DNA from: Alkaliflexus imshenetskii DSM 15055
GTDB taxonomy: Bacteria; Bacteroidota; Bacteroidia; Bacteroidales; Marinilabiliaceae
DNA: 64,000 nucleotides
Assembly (NCBI RefSeq): GCF_000517065.1
Contig: NZ_KI912105.1
Location: 1,534,405 to 1,598,404, forward strand
Reading direction: 5' to 3'
Part shown: one piece after another, positions 44,750 to 56,117 of the stretch
How positions within the stretch are numbered: position 1 is the first letter of the stretch
Layout of the letters: each line of letters begins with the position of its first letter
Translations under genes and position numbers: made by a program
Notes under the pieces: generated by a model
Seen by the model: the letters and a program-made list of their open reading frames with translations, nothing else
The model's database searches: none
Told to the model about the DNA's origin: nothing

Positions 44750-46033
44750 TTACTCCACATATATACACCTAATTGAAAACCCGTAATTTGGGTTAAAGCT
44801 TCCCCGGTAAAAATAGTCGTAGTTGGGCAGCAGATAGCGAGCCCATGCTTCCATGCCATTTTTTGTATCTGAGGCAGTCCACCAATAGGCATACTGCCCT
44901 TCGCTGTTAAAATGTCCGCTGTGTCCGCGTCGGCCAGCCGGGAGAGCCGTAAAACCAAAACTATTGAATCCGCTTTGCCCACCAGTCCAACCCGATGAAG
45001 CTTTCAGGCTGGCACCACCTTGAGAGCCACGCCAACCGAGAGCGGTGTGAATTTGTATTTCGGAATCGATTAAAACTTCAAAATCGTACCAGTCGGCATC
45101 GGTCGGCACACGCCAGCCATCGGGACAAATATTTCCTGAAGCAATCACCTGCCAATTATAGAGCGCACCGTACCAATCTTTAAGCTGGTCATTGTTATCG
45201 TACCAACAATAGGCAGGCGAACTGTTTTCGCGCCAGTCACTCTCCTTTACAATCAACTCTATGGGAGAGCCATTGTTAAAGCGTGTGGTTTTAAGATTCT
45301 CTCCCATCCAGAGCTGCTTACCAATGCTCACCACTGGATAGTTGTTTCCATCGGCATCCCGACATGGCGCAAACCGAAAATCAACGGCGCCATCGATGTG
45401 CGGCACAACTACTGTCACAGACTGAAGGGTTCCGGCAGATGCTTTCAACAACAAACGTTCACCCATCCGATAGGGCATCGAGATTGACTTACCCAACGGC
45501 ATATCATAAGTTGCAAGCGGCACTGCACCGGCACCTTGCAGGTATTCGGCAGAAACTTTGGCATTTCGGGTGTTGTTTCCTGACATCACCCAATGTGAAT
45601 GCTCCCGGTTTGGGGTTGTAACGATGATGCGGTGCGCACCTGTTTGCATGCCAGATACCTTAAGCGTATGTTCGCCCGCTTTCATGTGAAAATTGGATTT
45701 ACAAAGCAAGCTGGCATTGGCATTTAACACTTCAACCTGAACAGCGCCATTCTGCGAAAGATTTAACACAATTTCGCAGGTGCCGGCCTGCATATTTGGC
45801 CGTATGGTAAGAGGGCGTTCAGGGTTTAGAGCATCAGCCAGACTATCTGCAACAACCTTCAGATTTAAAATATCAAGGCCACTTAAAGTAAGCGTGGTGC
45901 CGTTGTGAAGATTTACAACTTCAACCCGATCGATGGGTACCGAGGCACCCGCGCCACGAAATACCAGACTAATGTCTCTGGCAGAAAGTGCAGGCAGGTT
46001 AAACAAAAAAAGCAAACAGATCCATCGTATCAT
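44750..46033 (-). CDS. FISUMP-domain secreted protein
   Basis: The C-terminal half is a FISUMP domain: VSIGKQLWMGENLKTTRFNN, the segment YCWYDNNDQLKDWYGALYNW, ICPDGWRVPTDADWYDFEVL and GFTALPAGRRG. A signal peptide (MIRWICLLFLFNLPALSA) and a beta-rich N-terminal half precede it. The start at 46033 is an ATG at the signal peptide; a GTG at 46060 would overlap the kinase gene. It follows the hybrid kinase by 7 bp, suggesting one transcript. The domain is common in Bacteroidota surface proteins; its role is unknown. Confidence 0.85.
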   Translation of the reverse strand: MIRWICLLFLFNLPALSARDISLVFRGAGASVPIDRVEVVNLHNGTTLTLSGLDILNLKVVADSLADALNPERPLTIRPNMQAGTCEIVLNLSQNGAVQVEVLNANASLLCKSNFHMKAGEHTLKVSGMQTGAHRIIVTTPNREHSHWVMSGNNTRNAKVSAEYLQGAGAVPLATYDMPLGKSISMPYRMGERLLLKASAGTLQSVTVVVPHIDGAVDFRFAPCRDADGNNYPVVSIGKQLWMGENLKTTRFNNGSPIELIVKESDWRENSSPAYCWYDNNDQLKDWYGALYNWQVIASGNICPDGWRVPTDADWYDFEVLIDSEIQIHTALGWRGSQGGASLKASSGWTGGQSGFNSFGFTALPAGRRGHSGHFNSEGQYAYWWTASDTKNGMEAWARYLLPNYDYFYRGSFNPNYGFSIRCIYVE

Positions 46034-46040
46034 AATCCGG

Positions 46041-49000
46041 CTAACAGTTACAGGAATCACATCTGTGATCTTTACGAATTAAACCCTTAATGGTTTCCCA
46101 TTCCAGCTTGATATCGTTCACAATTGGCCTCACGGACTCATTTGTGAGGCCGGATGCAGCTTCCAGTCTTGTTGTAATGGTTGCCAGCTTTTCAAAACCC
46201 ATATTTAGCGCAACCCCTTTGATGGTATGTGCCAATCCAACAACCGCATCAATATCTCCTACTCTGAGAGAATCGTCAATCGCATTCACAAAATCACGCA
46301 TCTGGCGGCACACACTTTTAATAAGCCTGCTAAAAACTTCCTCGTCCTCATCTATACGCTCCATCAACTCCTTTAAATTGAAATGCTCGTAGCCCTCGAA
46401 AGAAAACACTCTGGGGGGCTGCTCGTCTAATTCATTAACAGACAGATACCGAAAAACTGTTTGTTTCAGTCGGTTCTGGTCAATGGGTTTTGTAAGAAAG
46501 TCATCCATCCCTGACTCAATGGCTTTTATTCGCTCCTCTTTTAGTGCACCAGCAGTGAGTGCCACAATGGGTACGTGCTGTCCGGTTAGCTTTTCTGCCT
46601 CGCGAATACTACGTGTAGCTTCGATGCCGCTTTTTACTGGCATCTGAATATCCATTAAGATCAGATCCACACTATGTTTTTTTATGAGGTTGAGAACCTC
46701 TTGCCCTGTGGAAGCTTCGAGGATGGTGAGGTCTGGAATAAAACTCTCCAACATCACCTTAATAAGCTCCATGTTCATTTCCACATCTTCCGCTACTATT
46801 ATCACAGGATTGTTGATTGACTGCAGCTTCCCGGTTTCCTCAGTTTGAATGCTGATTACTGATTCAGGTGTATTTTTGTTTTCCCAGCGTACATTAATGG
46901 TGAAATAAAAAGTTGTACCAATTCCCGGCTGACTTTCGAGGTTGATAACACCGCCCATTTTCGCGGCCAAAAGATTGGAGATGATAAGCCCAAGGCCTGT
47001 ACCTCCATATTTGCGGGTAGTGCTTGTATCGGCCTGAGAAAATGCCTTAAACAGCCGCACACGCTGTTGCGGTGTGATGCCAATGCCGGTATCGCGTATT
47101 TTGAAACTGAAGTTTCCGGTGTCTGCGCCAGTCTCTTCATAGTCGACAGACAATTCCACTTCGCCGCGGGCTGTAAACTTAACAGCATTGCCCAGTAAAT
47201 TTACCAGAATTTGCTTCAACCTTAAGGGATCAACGTACACATAGCGAGGCATATTAGGCGAAAGCCGCAGTAAAAGGCGCAATGACTTTTGATCGGCCTG
47301 ATAACGGACAATCTGCATGGTTTGCTCCACCAGCTCAATCAGGTCGATGCGTAACACATCCAGCTCAAGCCGCCCGGCCTCAATTTTTGAGAAGTCGAGA
47401 ATGTCACTTATAATACCTAAAAGTGTATGAGCAGACGTATTTACATTGTCGAGATATCGGCGCTGAAGGGCATCCAAACTGGTATTTTTAAGCATTTCGG
47501 TGAATCCGATGACCCCGTTGAGCGGGGTTCTGATTTCATGACTCATGTTGGCCAAAAATTCCGACTTGGCATTACTTGCAGCCTCTGCCTCCTCCTTCGC
47601 CTTCAAGAGTTTTTGTTCCACATCAACTTTCAACAGCGTGTCGGCCAGGGAGTTGGACAAAACCTCTATTAGGAGCAACTCATTCTCATCCCACGATTTC
47701 TCATATCTTACAGTATCAAAACCCAGAATACCAACGGGTTCATCATTTTGAATGATAGGCACCGACAGCAGCGACTTAATTTTCTGACGCACAAACTCTT
47801 CTCTTTCAAAAACAGCCTCAGATGGCACTGTGTCCACATCGCAGATTTTAACCACCTGCTTGTTTTTGATCTGATTAAACCACCAGCTAATCTCATTCAC
47901 AGGCAAATTCTGGATGGCACCTTTTTCGGAGGAGATACCGCTTGCACACCACTCATGTGTATTGCTTATTTTGGTTCCGTCATCAGAAAACAGGAAGATA
48001 TATGCTCTGTCAGTGTCAAAGAACTCGCCGGTTTTTTTAAGCATAAAATCGATTTTTTCATCGATATTATTGACATTTGAGCTTATAAAATCGTAGGAGA
48101 TCTCAGCAACCAGTTTATGAAGTCGAATTTGATAATCAATGAGATTTTTGGATATCCGCCGATCGGTAATATCACGTGTAACGCCCAGAATGCCTACAAA
48201 AAGTCCACGTTTGTCATACATTCCGGAAATGGTTACTTCTGTCCAGACCGATGTGCCGTTTTTACAAGGTTGTTCAAGTTCTATTCGCACATCGGGGAAA
48301 CGTTCTCCGGAACTGACATAACGCTTCACCTGCTCCATGCCATTCTGAAACGCCTTAATAGAAGATGGAGATATTAATTCAGAAGGCTTTTGATTCATTA
48401 CCTCTGACGGTGTAAATCCACGCAATCGCTCCACCGAGGGACTTACATAGGTGATACGTCCCTGCAAATTCATCGTCCAGATAACATCCGACGAATTGTC
48501 AGCCAGCAACCGGTGACGCTCTTCGCTCTCCTTGAGGAGCTGATCCGCTTTTTTCTGGCTGTTGATGTCTTTAAGGAAGTTCAATGTAGCAGGCTGCCCG
48601 TTCCATACGATACGTGTTCCGCTCATTTCGACCCACACAACGGAGCCATTGGCACGTATCAACCGGAGCTGATACCTCGCTTCAGTAGGCTCCCCGGCTA
48701 TTCTGCTACGGTAACGCTGTATGGCCAATTCCTGATCATCCGGATGTATGAGTTTTGCAAAGTCGATGGACTTTAGTTCGTCGTAGGCATAACCCGTAAT
48801 CTCTATCAATCTGGGGTTAAAATACACAAGACCAATCCCCTGTGCTACGGCAATACCATCCTGTGATGTTTCAACCAATAGCCGATAGCGCTCCTCGCTT
48901 TCCTGTAAAAGCGACATCGCGTTTTGTTGTACCGAGATATCCTCCATAACCCCTTCGATCCAACCCTTGGTGCGTAAGAATTTAGCAGAAATACGAAGCC

Positions 49001-50174
49001 AAACCGTACGCCCGTCCAACCTGCGAAATCGCGCAACAAAACCCTCTACTTCGCCTGCCTTCTTTAAAACACCTGTAAAATTCTCCCTGTCAAGGATGTT
49101 TTCATAATGATCCGAGACATTAAAGTTCGAAGTCATTAATTCAGCTCTGCTGCGAAAGCCTGCCAAATGCGCCACCACCTCATTGGCATCAAGCAGTTTA
49201 CCGGTTTCAATATCGGTGCGAAACAACCCAACCTGTGAATTTAAAAACAAATTGCGATAAGTCTCTTCAGCACTGTTTAAAGCATCGAGTGCATTTTGGC
49301 GTTCTGTCTCATCTTCAAATGTCTCAAGCACAGCATATACGTTACCTGAATCATCTAGCAAGGGGCTTGCTGTTACTTTAAAAATCTTTTCTCCAAATGC
49401 GGTATGCTTCTTTTTGATGTAGGATGAAGTGGCTTTTCTCTCAAATGCCTCTCGGGCCTGACACTCATCACACTCCTGGCTCATAGCATTGTAGTTTAGG
49501 CACTTGTAACAAGTTGCATCCGACTTCAGATTGGCATGTGGAAACCACTTACGTGCCGCACGATTCATCTCCAACACCTTCATCTCAGATGAGATCATCA
49601 CAACGCCCAGATTGAGGCTGTTAAAAAGCGTCTCAAACTTATCCCGTCCTTCAATTAGATTGCTTTTGGCCTGCGTCACATGGCGGCTATAAATCACGAG
49701 TAAAACCAACAACACCAAATGCATCGAAAAAAATGCAACCATCACCCCAAAAGCAGGGAAAGAGCCAACCGGCAAAAATGTTGATAAAGCATATATCAAC
49801 AACATGAGTGGATAAAAAAACATTGCGTACTTTAATGCACAATCGTGCCCCACTATTAGATATGAAAAAAACGGAAATATAAAAGTTAACAATAGCAATG
49901 ATTGACTGTGGCTGGCAGTTGTAAAACTCCACAAAATGAAAACCATTGTAAGCGAAGTGACCATGTTGGCCCAACCAGTATATTTTCTAAACCGGTAGAA
50001 CCATAACCCTGCCAAAAGCACAAGTATAATATACCCGGCAGACACGACTGTCGATGTATTAAAGCCTTGATTACCTGCAAAAAAATGGACCACAGTCCAT
50101 AGAATCAGAACCAGAGTAACCTGAAACACCAACCTTACACTCTTGTCCAGCTCTTCCATAAAGAATTCTCTCAT
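46041..50174 (-). CDS. Multi-PAS hybrid sensor histidine kinase with receiver and HPt domains
   Basis: A 1377-residue phosphorelay protein. About five to six transmembrane helices fill residues 15-165. PAS domains follow (about 180-290, 300-410, 425-545, 550-670), then a GAF domain (about 690-840). Next are HisKA ([19 protein letters not shown]), HATPase ([16 protein letters not shown]), a receiver ([14 protein letters not shown]) and HPt ([13 protein letters not shown]). The first PAS carries four cysteines as CxxC-x9-CxxC (Cys222, 225, 235, 238), a possible metal or redox site. All relay steps are in one chain, so the final output regulator is elsewhere. Confidence 0.9.
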   Translation of the reverse strand: MREFFMEELDKSVRLVFQVTLVLILWTVVHFFAGNQGFNTSTVVSAGYIILVLLAGLWFYRFRKYTGWANMVTSLTMVFILWSFTTASHSQSLLLLTFIFPFFSYLIVGHDCALKYAMFFYPLMLLIYALSTFLPVGSFPAFGVMVAFFSMHLVLLVLLVIYSRHVTQAKSNLIEGRDKFETLFNSLNLGVVMISSEMKVLEMNRAARKWFPHANLKSDATCYKCLNYNAMSQECDECQAREAFERKATSSYIKKKHTAFGEKIFKVTASPLLDDSGNVYAVLETFEDETERQNALDALNSAEETYRNLFLNSQVGLFRTDIETGKLLDANEVVAHLAGFRSRAELMTSNFNVSDHYENILDRENFTGVLKKAGEVEGFVARFRRLDGRTVWLRISAKFLRTKGWIEGVMEDISVQQNAMSLLQESEERYRLLVETSQDGIAVAQGIGLVYFNPRLIEITGYAYDELKSIDFAKLIHPDDQELAIQRYRSRIAGEPTEARYQLRLIRANGSVVWVEMSGTRIVWNGQPATLNFLKDINSQKKADQLLKESEERHRLLADNSSDVIWTMNLQGRITYVSPSVERLRGFTPSEVMNQKPSELISPSSIKAFQNGMEQVKRYVSSGERFPDVRIELEQPCKNGTSVWTEVTISGMYDKRGLFVGILGVTRDITDRRISKNLIDYQIRLHKLVAEISYDFISSNVNNIDEKIDFMLKKTGEFFDTDRAYIFLFSDDGTKISNTHEWCASGISSEKGAIQNLPVNEISWWFNQIKNKQVVKICDVDTVPSEAVFEREEFVRQKIKSLLSVPIIQNDEPVGILGFDTVRYEKSWDENELLLIEVLSNSLADTLLKVDVEQKLLKAKEEAEAASNAKSEFLANMSHEIRTPLNGVIGFTEMLKNTSLDALQRRYLDNVNTSAHTLLGIISDILDFSKIEAGRLELDVLRIDLIELVEQTMQIVRYQADQKSLRLLLRLSPNMPRYVYVDPLRLKQILVNLLGNAVKFTARGEVELSVDYEETGADTGNFSFKIRDTGIGITPQQRVRLFKAFSQADTSTTRKYGGTGLGLIISNLLAAKMGGVINLESQPGIGTTFYFTINVRWENKNTPESVISIQTEETGKLQSINNPVIIVAEDVEMNMELIKVMLESFIPDLTILEASTGQEVLNLIKKHSVDLILMDIQMPVKSGIEATRSIREAEKLTGQHVPIVALTAGALKEERIKAIESGMDDFLTKPIDQNRLKQTVFRYLSVNELDEQPPRVFSFEGYEHFNLKELMERIDEDEEVFSRLIKSVCRQMRDFVNAIDDSLRVGDIDAVVGLAHTIKGVALNMGFEKLATITTRLEAASGLTNESVRPIVNDIKLEWETIKGLIRKDHRCDSCNC

Positions 50175-50419
50175 ATATCCAGATTATATAAGGTTCAAAA
50201 CCATTACCTAAAACAGATAGTGGTACCAGTGTGTTTTCGAAAATCCATCAATACTTTCATTATACGAACCAACCATGGAAAAATAAACAATTCTTTTAAT
50301 AAATGCTTGATTCTCTCCATAAACTAAGGGAATTTCTCAACCAACGGACATTTTTTTAGTGTCGATGATTTCGATACAATTTTGTAATTTAGCCATTTGA
50401 AAATATGAATAGCTGAAAA

Positions 50420-51889
50420 ATGAAGTCAGAACTGAAAATATTCAATACCCTTACCAGAGAAAAAGAAACCTTTGTTCCGGTAAACCCCCCACATGTAGGG
50501 CTTTATGTATGTGGACCCACTGTTTATGGAGATCCTCACCTGGGTCATGCCCGACCGGCAATCACCTTCGATTTGCTTTTCAGATATCTGCAACATCTGC
50601 ATTATAAAGTGCGCTACGTGCGTAACATCACTGATGTGGGACATCTGGAGAATGACGCCGATGAAGGAGAGGATAAAATAGCACAAAAAGCCCGCCTGGA
50701 ACAACTTGAGCCAATGGAGGTTGTTCAATATTACACTGAGCGCTACCACAAATACATGGATGCGCTGAACGTGAAAAGCCCATCCATTGAACCGCGCGCA
50801 TCGGGTCACATCATTGAGCAGTTGGCCATTGTAGACAGCATTTTACAAAAGGGGTTTGCATACGAAAGCAATGGCTCTGTCTATTTTGATGTGGAGAGAT
50901 ATAATCGTGAGCACAAATACGGCATCCTTTCGGGTCGTGTTTTGGAAGATTTATATAGTACCACCCGCAATTTGGAGGGCCAATCAGAGAAAAAAAACAG
51001 TTTTGATTTCGCCCTTTGGAAAAAGGCGACCCCATCGCACATTATGCGTTGGCCGTCAAAATACAGCGACGGTTTTCCGGGATGGCACCTTGAATGTACG
51101 GCCATGAGCGCCCGTTACCTTGGCGAGACATTCGACATACACGGAGGTGGAATGGATTTACTTTTTCCCCATCACGAGTGTGAAATTGCCCAAAGCACAA
51201 TAGCTCATGGACATGGTCCCGCCCGCTATTGGATGCATAACAACATGATAACCATCAATGGACAAAAGATGGGCAAATCGTTAGGCAATTTCATCACACT
51301 GGAGCAGTTTTTTACCGGCAGCCACAAAATGCTTGAGAAGGCATGGTCGCCTATGACCATCCGTTTTTTTATTTTGCAGGCACACTACCGCAGCACTGTT
51401 GACTTCTCGAATGAAGCACTGCTGGCTGCTGAAAAAGGTCTTCAACGACTAATGGAGGGGATGGCGCAACTTGAGAAAATTAAGCCCGGCAATGTAAGTG
51501 AGTTTGATGTGGAGTCATTTAAATCAAAATGTTACGAAGCGCTAAATGACGACTTAAACAGTCCCATATTAATCGCCCATCTGTTTGACGCTGTGAAAGC
51601 CATCAACTCGGTTGCGGCAGATAAAATCAGCCTCACCGCTGACGATATAAGTGCTTTGTCATCAACCATGCATCTTTTTGTGGAAGAATTGCTCGGCCTC
51701 ACTCCCGAACTTAAAAGCGAAACCGGCTCAGAAATGCTTGATGGCGTGATGAACCTCGTGCTAAAAATACGCCAACAGGCCAAATCAAATAAAGACTGGG
51801 CCACATCGGACCAAATAAGAGATGATCTCAACGCACTCGGCATAATAGTAAAAGATGGCAAAGAGGGTGCCTCATGGGAAATTAAATAG
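50420..51889 (+). CDS. cysS: Cysteinyl-tRNA synthetase
   Basis: Charges tRNA-Cys. The 489 residues carry the class I signatures: HIGH as [15 protein letters not shown] as KMGKSLGN, and the zinc ligands in [22 protein letters not shown] and HHECEIAQ. The C-terminal domain ends with the family's [15 protein letters not shown]. It is followed after 32 bp by the M28 peptidase gene. Confidence 0.97.
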   Translation: MKSELKIFNTLTREKETFVPVNPPHVGLYVCGPTVYGDPHLGHARPAITFDLLFRYLQHLHYKVRYVRNITDVGHLENDADEGEDKIAQKARLEQLEPMEVVQYYTERYHKYMDALNVKSPSIEPRASGHIIEQLAIVDSILQKGFAYESNGSVYFDVERYNREHKYGILSGRVLEDLYSTTRNLEGQSEKKNSFDFALWKKATPSHIMRWPSKYSDGFPGWHLECTAMSARYLGETFDIHGGGMDLLFPHHECEIAQSTIAHGHGPARYWMHNNMITINGQKMGKSLGNFITLEQFFTGSHKMLEKAWSPMTIRFFILQAHYRSTVDFSNEALLAAEKGLQRLMEGMAQLEKIKPGNVSEFDVESFKSKCYEALNDDLNSPILIAHLFDAVKAINSVAADKISLTADDISALSSTMHLFVEELLGLTPELKSETGSEMLDGVMNLVLKIRQQAKSNKDWATSDQIRDDLNALGIIVKDGKEGASWEIK

Positions 51890-51921
51890 GAATTGATTTT
51901 TATCAACCTGAAAACTAAACG

Positions 51922-52920
51922 ATGAACAACAAACTCATATCATTGGGCGTAATAGCTATGGTCTTCGGCATCATTTCGTGCGGGCAGTCCACTGGCAGAC
52001 AAACAACCGCAAATCACCAAACAAAGCCTGACCTGACAACCCCTGTGTTCGATGCCGATTCGGCCTATCACTACATCGACACCCAGGTAGCGTTTGGCCC
52101 CCGCGTACCAAACACACCTGAGCATCTGGCCTGTGCTGAGTATCTGGCTGAAAAGCTGGAACAATTTGGTGCCGAAGTGATAGTTCAACAAGGTGAGGTG
52201 AGAGCATTTGACAACACGATTCTGAATATCCGCAACATCATCGGACAGTTTCAACCTGAGAAGAACGACCGTATTTTACTCTTTGCCCATTGGGACACAC
52301 GGCCATTTGCTGATCATGACCCGGATCCTGCTCTCCGCAACAAGCCCATCCTGGGTGCCAACGATGGTGCCAGTGGCGTAGGGGTCCTACTTGAAATTGC
52401 CCGTCATCTGAAGGAAAATCCTACCCATCCGGGGATAGATATCATTTTTTTTGATGCCGAAGATTACGGGATACCTGATCACATCCAGGTAGCATACAAA
52501 CCCGACACTTGGTGTCTGGGAAGCCAGTTCTGGGGCAGAAATCCCCACCGCAAAAATTATTATGCGCGATTTGGAATTTTACTTGATATGGTTGGAGCCA
52601 AAGGTGCTCAGTTTTACAGAGAGCAATACAGCATGCAATTTGCTCCACGACTGGTGGATCATATCTGGAATACAGCCGCAAGGCTTGGTTTCTCAGCCTG
52701 GTTCAATTTTGGCACCGGAGGCATGATTACCGATGACCATGTCTACGTGTATAAACACTTACGCATACCAAGTGTTAACATCATACAGTACGAGCCTGCA
52801 TCACATACAAGTTTTGGACATTACTGGCACACCCATCAGGATACAATGGATAATATTGACAGAAACACCCTGAAAGCAGTAGGACAAACGGTTATGGAAG
52901 TAATATATACCGAAAAATAG
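51922..52920 (+). CDS. M28-family zinc peptidase/glutaminyl cyclase-like lipoprotein
   Basis: A lipoprotein signal ([15 protein letters not shown]) precedes an M28-type zinc domain. Likely metal ligands are His in [11 protein letters not shown], Asp in GANDGASG, Glu in FFDAEDYG and His in HYWHTHQDT. The protein resembles bacterial glutaminyl-peptide cyclotransferases, which convert N-terminal Gln to pyroglutamate after signal-peptide cleavage. That activity is widespread for exported proteins of Bacteroidota, so this is a plausible but untested role. It lies between cysS and rnhB. Confidence 0.82.
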   Translation: MNNKLISLGVIAMVFGIISCGQSTGRQTTANHQTKPDLTTPVFDADSAYHYIDTQVAFGPRVPNTPEHLACAEYLAEKLEQFGAEVIVQQGEVRAFDNTILNIRNIIGQFQPEKNDRILLFAHWDTRPFADHDPDPALRNKPILGANDGASGVGVLLEIARHLKENPTHPGIDIIFFDAEDYGIPDHIQVAYKPDTWCLGSQFWGRNPHRKNYYARFGILLDMVGAKGAQFYREQYSMQFAPRLVDHIWNTAARLGFSAWFNFGTGGMITDDHVYVYKHLRIPSVNIIQYEPASHTSFGHYWHTHQDTMDNIDRNTLKAVGQTVMEVIYTEK

Positions 52921-52940
52921 TATTGAACCATTGCTGGGAT

Positions 52941-53555
52941 ATGTTCAAAACTAATTCTTTACGCCCTTATTTTCAACCTGAAGGAGTTGAGGCCGGATGT
53001 GATGAAGCAGGACGCGGCTGCCTGGCCGGACCTGTTGTTGCAGCAGCGGTAATTCTGCCTGCTGACTTTGCACACCCGCTGCTTAACGACTCAAAACAAT
53101 TGAGCCACAAACAACGCTGCGAACTGCGTATTGTGATTGAAAACAAGGCCGTAAGCTGGGCAGTAGCAATGGTAAGCCATGAAGAGATTGACAGAATCAA
53201 CATCCTGAAAGCATCCTTTTTAGCCATGCATCGGGCAGTGGATCAACTCAACACACGACCCTCACTGTTATTAATTGATGGCAACAGATTTAATCCCTAC
53301 AGCGGCATACCCCATCAGTGCATTGTTAAAGGAGACGCCACGTATATGAGTATTGCTGCAGCATCGGTTCTGGCCAAAACCCATCGCGACGAATTTATGG
53401 AGGCTGCACATCAGGATTATCCAAATTACGACTGGGATAAAAACAAAGGATATCCCACAAAAGCCCATCGGCATGGAATTGAAAAATACGGACTTACGCC
53501 ATTGCATCGTCGCTCATTCAGACTTACCGACGGGCAGTTGAGTCTGGAATTGTAA
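52941..53555 (+). CDS. rnhB: Ribonuclease HII
   Basis: Removes ribonucleotides and RNA primers from DNA. Catalytic residues are the Asp and Glu of [20 protein letters not shown], plus Asp in LLIDGNRF and Asp in [12 protein letters not shown]. The start at 52941 (ATG) matches the usual N-terminus; a TTG at 52923 would add six residues. The gene follows the peptidase after 20 bp and is convergent with the PorT-like gene. Confidence 0.95.
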   Translation: MFKTNSLRPYFQPEGVEAGCDEAGRGCLAGPVVAAAVILPADFAHPLLNDSKQLSHKQRCELRIVIENKAVSWAVAMVSHEEIDRINILKASFLAMHRAVDQLNTRPSLLLIDGNRFNPYSGIPHQCIVKGDATYMSIAAASVLAKTHRDEFMEAAHQDYPNYDWDKNKGYPTKAHRHGIEKYGLTPLHRRSFRLTDGQLSLEL

Positions 53556-53561
53556 TGCACT

Positions 53562-54266
53562 CTAAAATCGATATCCCAAACCTATGGAAGTCATTCTGGT
53601 TTTAAGTTCCAGATTGTCGCTTTTCATAATGTCATTCATACCAATTCCATAACCAACATTCAGGCTCATGCCAAAGGCAAACTCGTAGTAGCCGCCCACA
53701 TTGATCCCGGCTTCAAGTCTATTCATCTCCTTCACAAAGTTAGTTTTAGCTTTGTAATAGTGCGACACACTTATATAAGGGTTTGTGCTTCCAAGTATAT
53801 GTTTTTCCTTGAGAGTTGCAGCCATTATATAGCTGATGCGGGGACCACATACAAAATGCAATCCTTTGGTAAGTGTAAGGTCTAAATAAAGAGGAATATC
53901 AAGCGATGTGATTTTTAACTCTTCGGTAGAATGAAGCTGATCATAACCTGACGAGGAAGGAGCCGGTCCAGACCAAGTGTTAGAAGATCCCTTAAAAGCA
54001 ACGCCTATTTCAGGCCGAAAAGCAACCACATCGGTAATTGGAATGTTAAAAAACAGGCCAAAATAAGGATAATATACCGGGTCAGGAACCGGGTAGACTG
54101 CTGCGCCATCAATCTGGTATTTCAAATTAGAGATTCCCAAACCGGCTTGAACACCTAAAACTCCGGAACCAAAGATACTGCGAGCGTGAGACGCTTCGCT
54201 GAGTTGCGCATGCATTGGACTTAGCACGCTTACGAGCGCAAACAATAAAATCAATCTGTGTAACAT
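53562..54266 (-). CDS. PorT-like outer-membrane beta-barrel protein
   Basis: Signal peptide (LILLFALVSVLSPMHAQ), then alternating strands with a terminal aromatic residue (TSIGLGYRF), typical of eight-stranded OMP_b-brl_2 barrels. A motif of the family is FRPEIGVAFKG. It is not clear that this is the T9SS protein PorT/SprT itself, since many paralogues share this fold. Transcription likely starts at the promoter element at 54295. Confidence 0.75.
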   Translation of the reverse strand: MLHRLILLFALVSVLSPMHAQLSEASHARSIFGSGVLGVQAGLGISNLKYQIDGAAVYPVPDPVYYPYFGLFFNIPITDVVAFRPEIGVAFKGSSNTWSGPAPSSSGYDQLHSTEELKITSLDIPLYLDLTLTKGLHFVCGPRISYIMAATLKEKHILGSTNPYISVSHYYKAKTNFVKEMNRLEAGINVGGYYEFAFGMSLNVGYGIGMNDIMKSDNLELKTRMTSIGLGYRF

Positions 54267-54294
54267 AAGGATTAGGATTAGGATAAATTTAACG

Positions 54295-54324
54295 CAAATC
54301 TATAAAAAATAGTAAATCACCAAA
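54295..54324 (-). promoter_or_regulatory. Promoter of the PorT-like gene
   Basis: On the minus strand TTTG, 18 nt, then TAGATTTG lies 29 nt before the ATG. The spacing is 1 nt short of the usual 19-21. Confidence 0.55.
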
Positions 54325-54611
54325 GCCAAATAAGCTATATAGAAACAATAAGTTAGAATGTTATGGTGCAAAAAACTTTTGCCGACTCCCTTATTTTAGT
54401 TTGAACAATCGACGAAAAAAGCAGAAAAATACATCCGTTAAAAAACACGGAACAAAAAAGACAATACAATTAAAAACCTATCTGTTTTATTATCATCCAC
54501 TTGTTTTATTTTAAAATTTAAACACATTCTAAATTAAACAGTTTTTAACATCGGCAAATGATTCAAAACATATTTTAGTGCGATAATTATTTTAACTCAA
54601 GCATTATGATT
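54325..54611. other. AT-rich divergent gap between the two outer-membrane protein genes
   Basis: No gene or clear structure is visible. TATTTTAG near 54570 is one base from the -7 consensus and may serve the following gene. Confidence 0.3.
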
Positions 54612-55205
54612 ATGAAAAAAGTACTCTTTTTATTTGTAGCCATTCTGGCTATTGGAAGCTTACAAGCTCAGGAAACAGGAAAATTCCGGGTAGGTGTTGA
54701 TTTAGGATATACCATTCCTTCAGATGGAGGAGGTGGTGTGATGTTTAATTTTGAACCTAAATACAACATTGCAGACAACATGAATGTGGGCTTAAGAATT
54801 AGCAGCGCAGCTATGGCTAAAGGCATCTCATCGTCTGATGGTTCCGACATGGAAACCAAAATAAGCGCCAACGGTTCTTATATGGGAACTTTTGATTACT
54901 ATTTTAGCAAAGGAACCAGCTCATTTGCGCCTTATGTTGGTGGCGGTTTGGGATATGTATCTCTAGCCTCCGTAGAACTTGAAAGCAGCTCAACATCAGC
55001 AGATGGAGGTTTAGATGTATCTGGCAAACTGGGCGGTCTTATTCGTGCCGGATTTGAAGCAGGCAAATTTAGAATGGGACTGGAATATAATCTGATTCCA
55101 AAGAGTAAAATTGACTTGATTTCTGGAGGTAAAGGAGAAATAGCCAATTCTTACTTAGGTATTCACATGGGTTTCTATGTGGGTGGTGGAAAATGGAAGA
55201 AATAA
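54612..55205 (+). CDS. Outer-membrane beta-barrel protein
   Basis: Signal peptide MKKVLFLFVAILAIGSLQAQ, then short strands with Gly-rich turns (YTIPSDGGGGVMFNFEP, YVGGGLGYVSLA), consistent with an OmpW/OmpX-like eight-stranded barrel. The ATG at 54612 is preferred over one at 54606 because the sequence ATTATGAAAAAAGTACT occurs exactly at the TM2 gene start too (55551-55567). Function unknown. It ends before a strong terminator. Confidence 0.75.
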   Translation: MKKVLFLFVAILAIGSLQAQETGKFRVGVDLGYTIPSDGGGGVMFNFEPKYNIADNMNVGLRISSAAMAKGISSSDGSDMETKISANGSYMGTFDYYFSKGTSSFAPYVGGGLGYVSLASVELESSSTSADGGLDVSGKLGGLIRAGFEAGKFRMGLEYNLIPKSKIDLISGGKGEIANSYLGIHMGFYVGGGKWKK

Positions 55206-55279
55206 TCAGAACACATTGCTCTCCTTTTTACATCTGTATATCCAGTATTTAAAAAGGAACCTTATTATGGATAAATCTG

Positions 55280-55308
55280 CGGGCTGCCTTTATTGGGCAG
55301 CCCGTTTC
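55280..55308 (+). terminator. Terminator after the outer-membrane barrel gene
   Basis: CGGGCTGCC and GGCAGCCCG form a perfect 9-bp stem with a 7-nt loop, followed by TTTCATTT. It separates the barrel gene from the TM2 cluster. Confidence 0.75.
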
Positions 55309-55553
55309 ATTTCGACTCTTTATAAACATATAAAAACACGCAATAACAAAATGTGGTAATTTATCAACTAATATGAGATAAGAACAGCATTTAAGTTTAC
55401 CGAAAGCAAACTAACTGAAAACTAGAGACCCTGCCCTTCAGGCGTCCATTGATAAAAAAAACATTAATCTCCACTTAAAAAAAAGTATCAATTTCGTTAT
55501 TTGAACTAAAATATAGTTTTAAATTAGCAGAACTTAATTTTAATTCATGTATT
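55309..55553. other. Upstream region of the TM2-YidD cluster
   Basis: AT-rich with no supportable gene. Several near matches to the promoter consensus are present but none fits both elements. Confidence 0.3.
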
Positions 55554-55964
55554 ATGAAAAAAGTACTACTCGCACTGGCCATTATTGCAGGCCTGGCATG
55601 TTTCACCACCGAAGCTAAAGCTTCTTACACCATTGACGATGCACAAGTTGAAGCTTTGTTCAGCAGTGCTACTCAAGCGTCTTTCTCTGTAATGTCAGAG
55701 GCAATGGAAATGGCTCCCGCCATGGCATTTGCTCCTGCAGCCAGTTCAAAAGATCCTTTGGTAGCTATTTTGCTCGACTTTTTCCTTGGTGGTCTTGGTA
55801 TTCACCGTTTTTATCTTGGAACCAAAACCATGACCGGTATTGGTTACATCCTAACTTGTGGTGGTATCTTTGGCTTGGTGCCTCTGATTGACCTTATTGT
55901 GCTTGCTGTTAACTTTGATGACATCAGCGCTTATGTGGACAATCCAAAATTCTTCATGTGGTAG
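55554..55964 (+). CDS. Exported TM2-domain protein
   Basis: Signal peptide (MKKVLLALAIIAGLACFTTEA), a 40-residue linker rich in Met and Ala (EAMEMAPAMAFAPAAS), then a C-terminal TM2 domain: DPLVAILLDFFLGGLGIHRF, YLGTKTMTGIGYIL and PLIDLIVLAVNFDD. TM2 domains are two-helix membrane units of unknown function. The protein may be the first gene of the following cluster, though 153 bp separate it from the next gene. Confidence 0.8.
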   Translation: MKKVLLALAIIAGLACFTTEAKASYTIDDAQVEALFSSATQASFSVMSEAMEMAPAMAFAPAASSKDPLVAILLDFFLGGLGIHRFYLGTKTMTGIGYILTCGGIFGLVPLIDLIVLAVNFDDISAYVDNPKFFMW

Positions 55965-56072
55965 ACTAGTCTCCCTATGATAAAAGGGGTCTCTAAATCC
56001 CATTAAGGCTTAATCATATAAGAAACCGAAACGTTTTTTATATCTTTAAGCCTTTCTTATTTAAAGTTCTGA

Positions 56073-56084
56073 AGCCTTTAGGCT
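56073..56084. repeat. Small palindrome in the leader of the secreted unknown gene
   Basis: AGCCTTTAGGCT is a perfect palindrome with a 5-bp stem and TT loop, 33 nt before the start codon. It resembles the C and D palindromes of the 39-kb array but is single. Confidence 0.35.
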
Positions 56085-56117
56085 GGGAACAATCGGCACG
56101 AAACCAACAACATACAA

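Noticed and set aside
46056-46069. ATCACATCTGTGAT dyad as a regulator site
   Set aside because: It lies inside the last codons of the hybrid kinase, and its half-sites are inverted relative to a CRP site.
54268-54284. Three TTAGGA repeats before the PorT-like gene
   Set aside because: Only three short units in the 5' leader; too few to call a repeat element.
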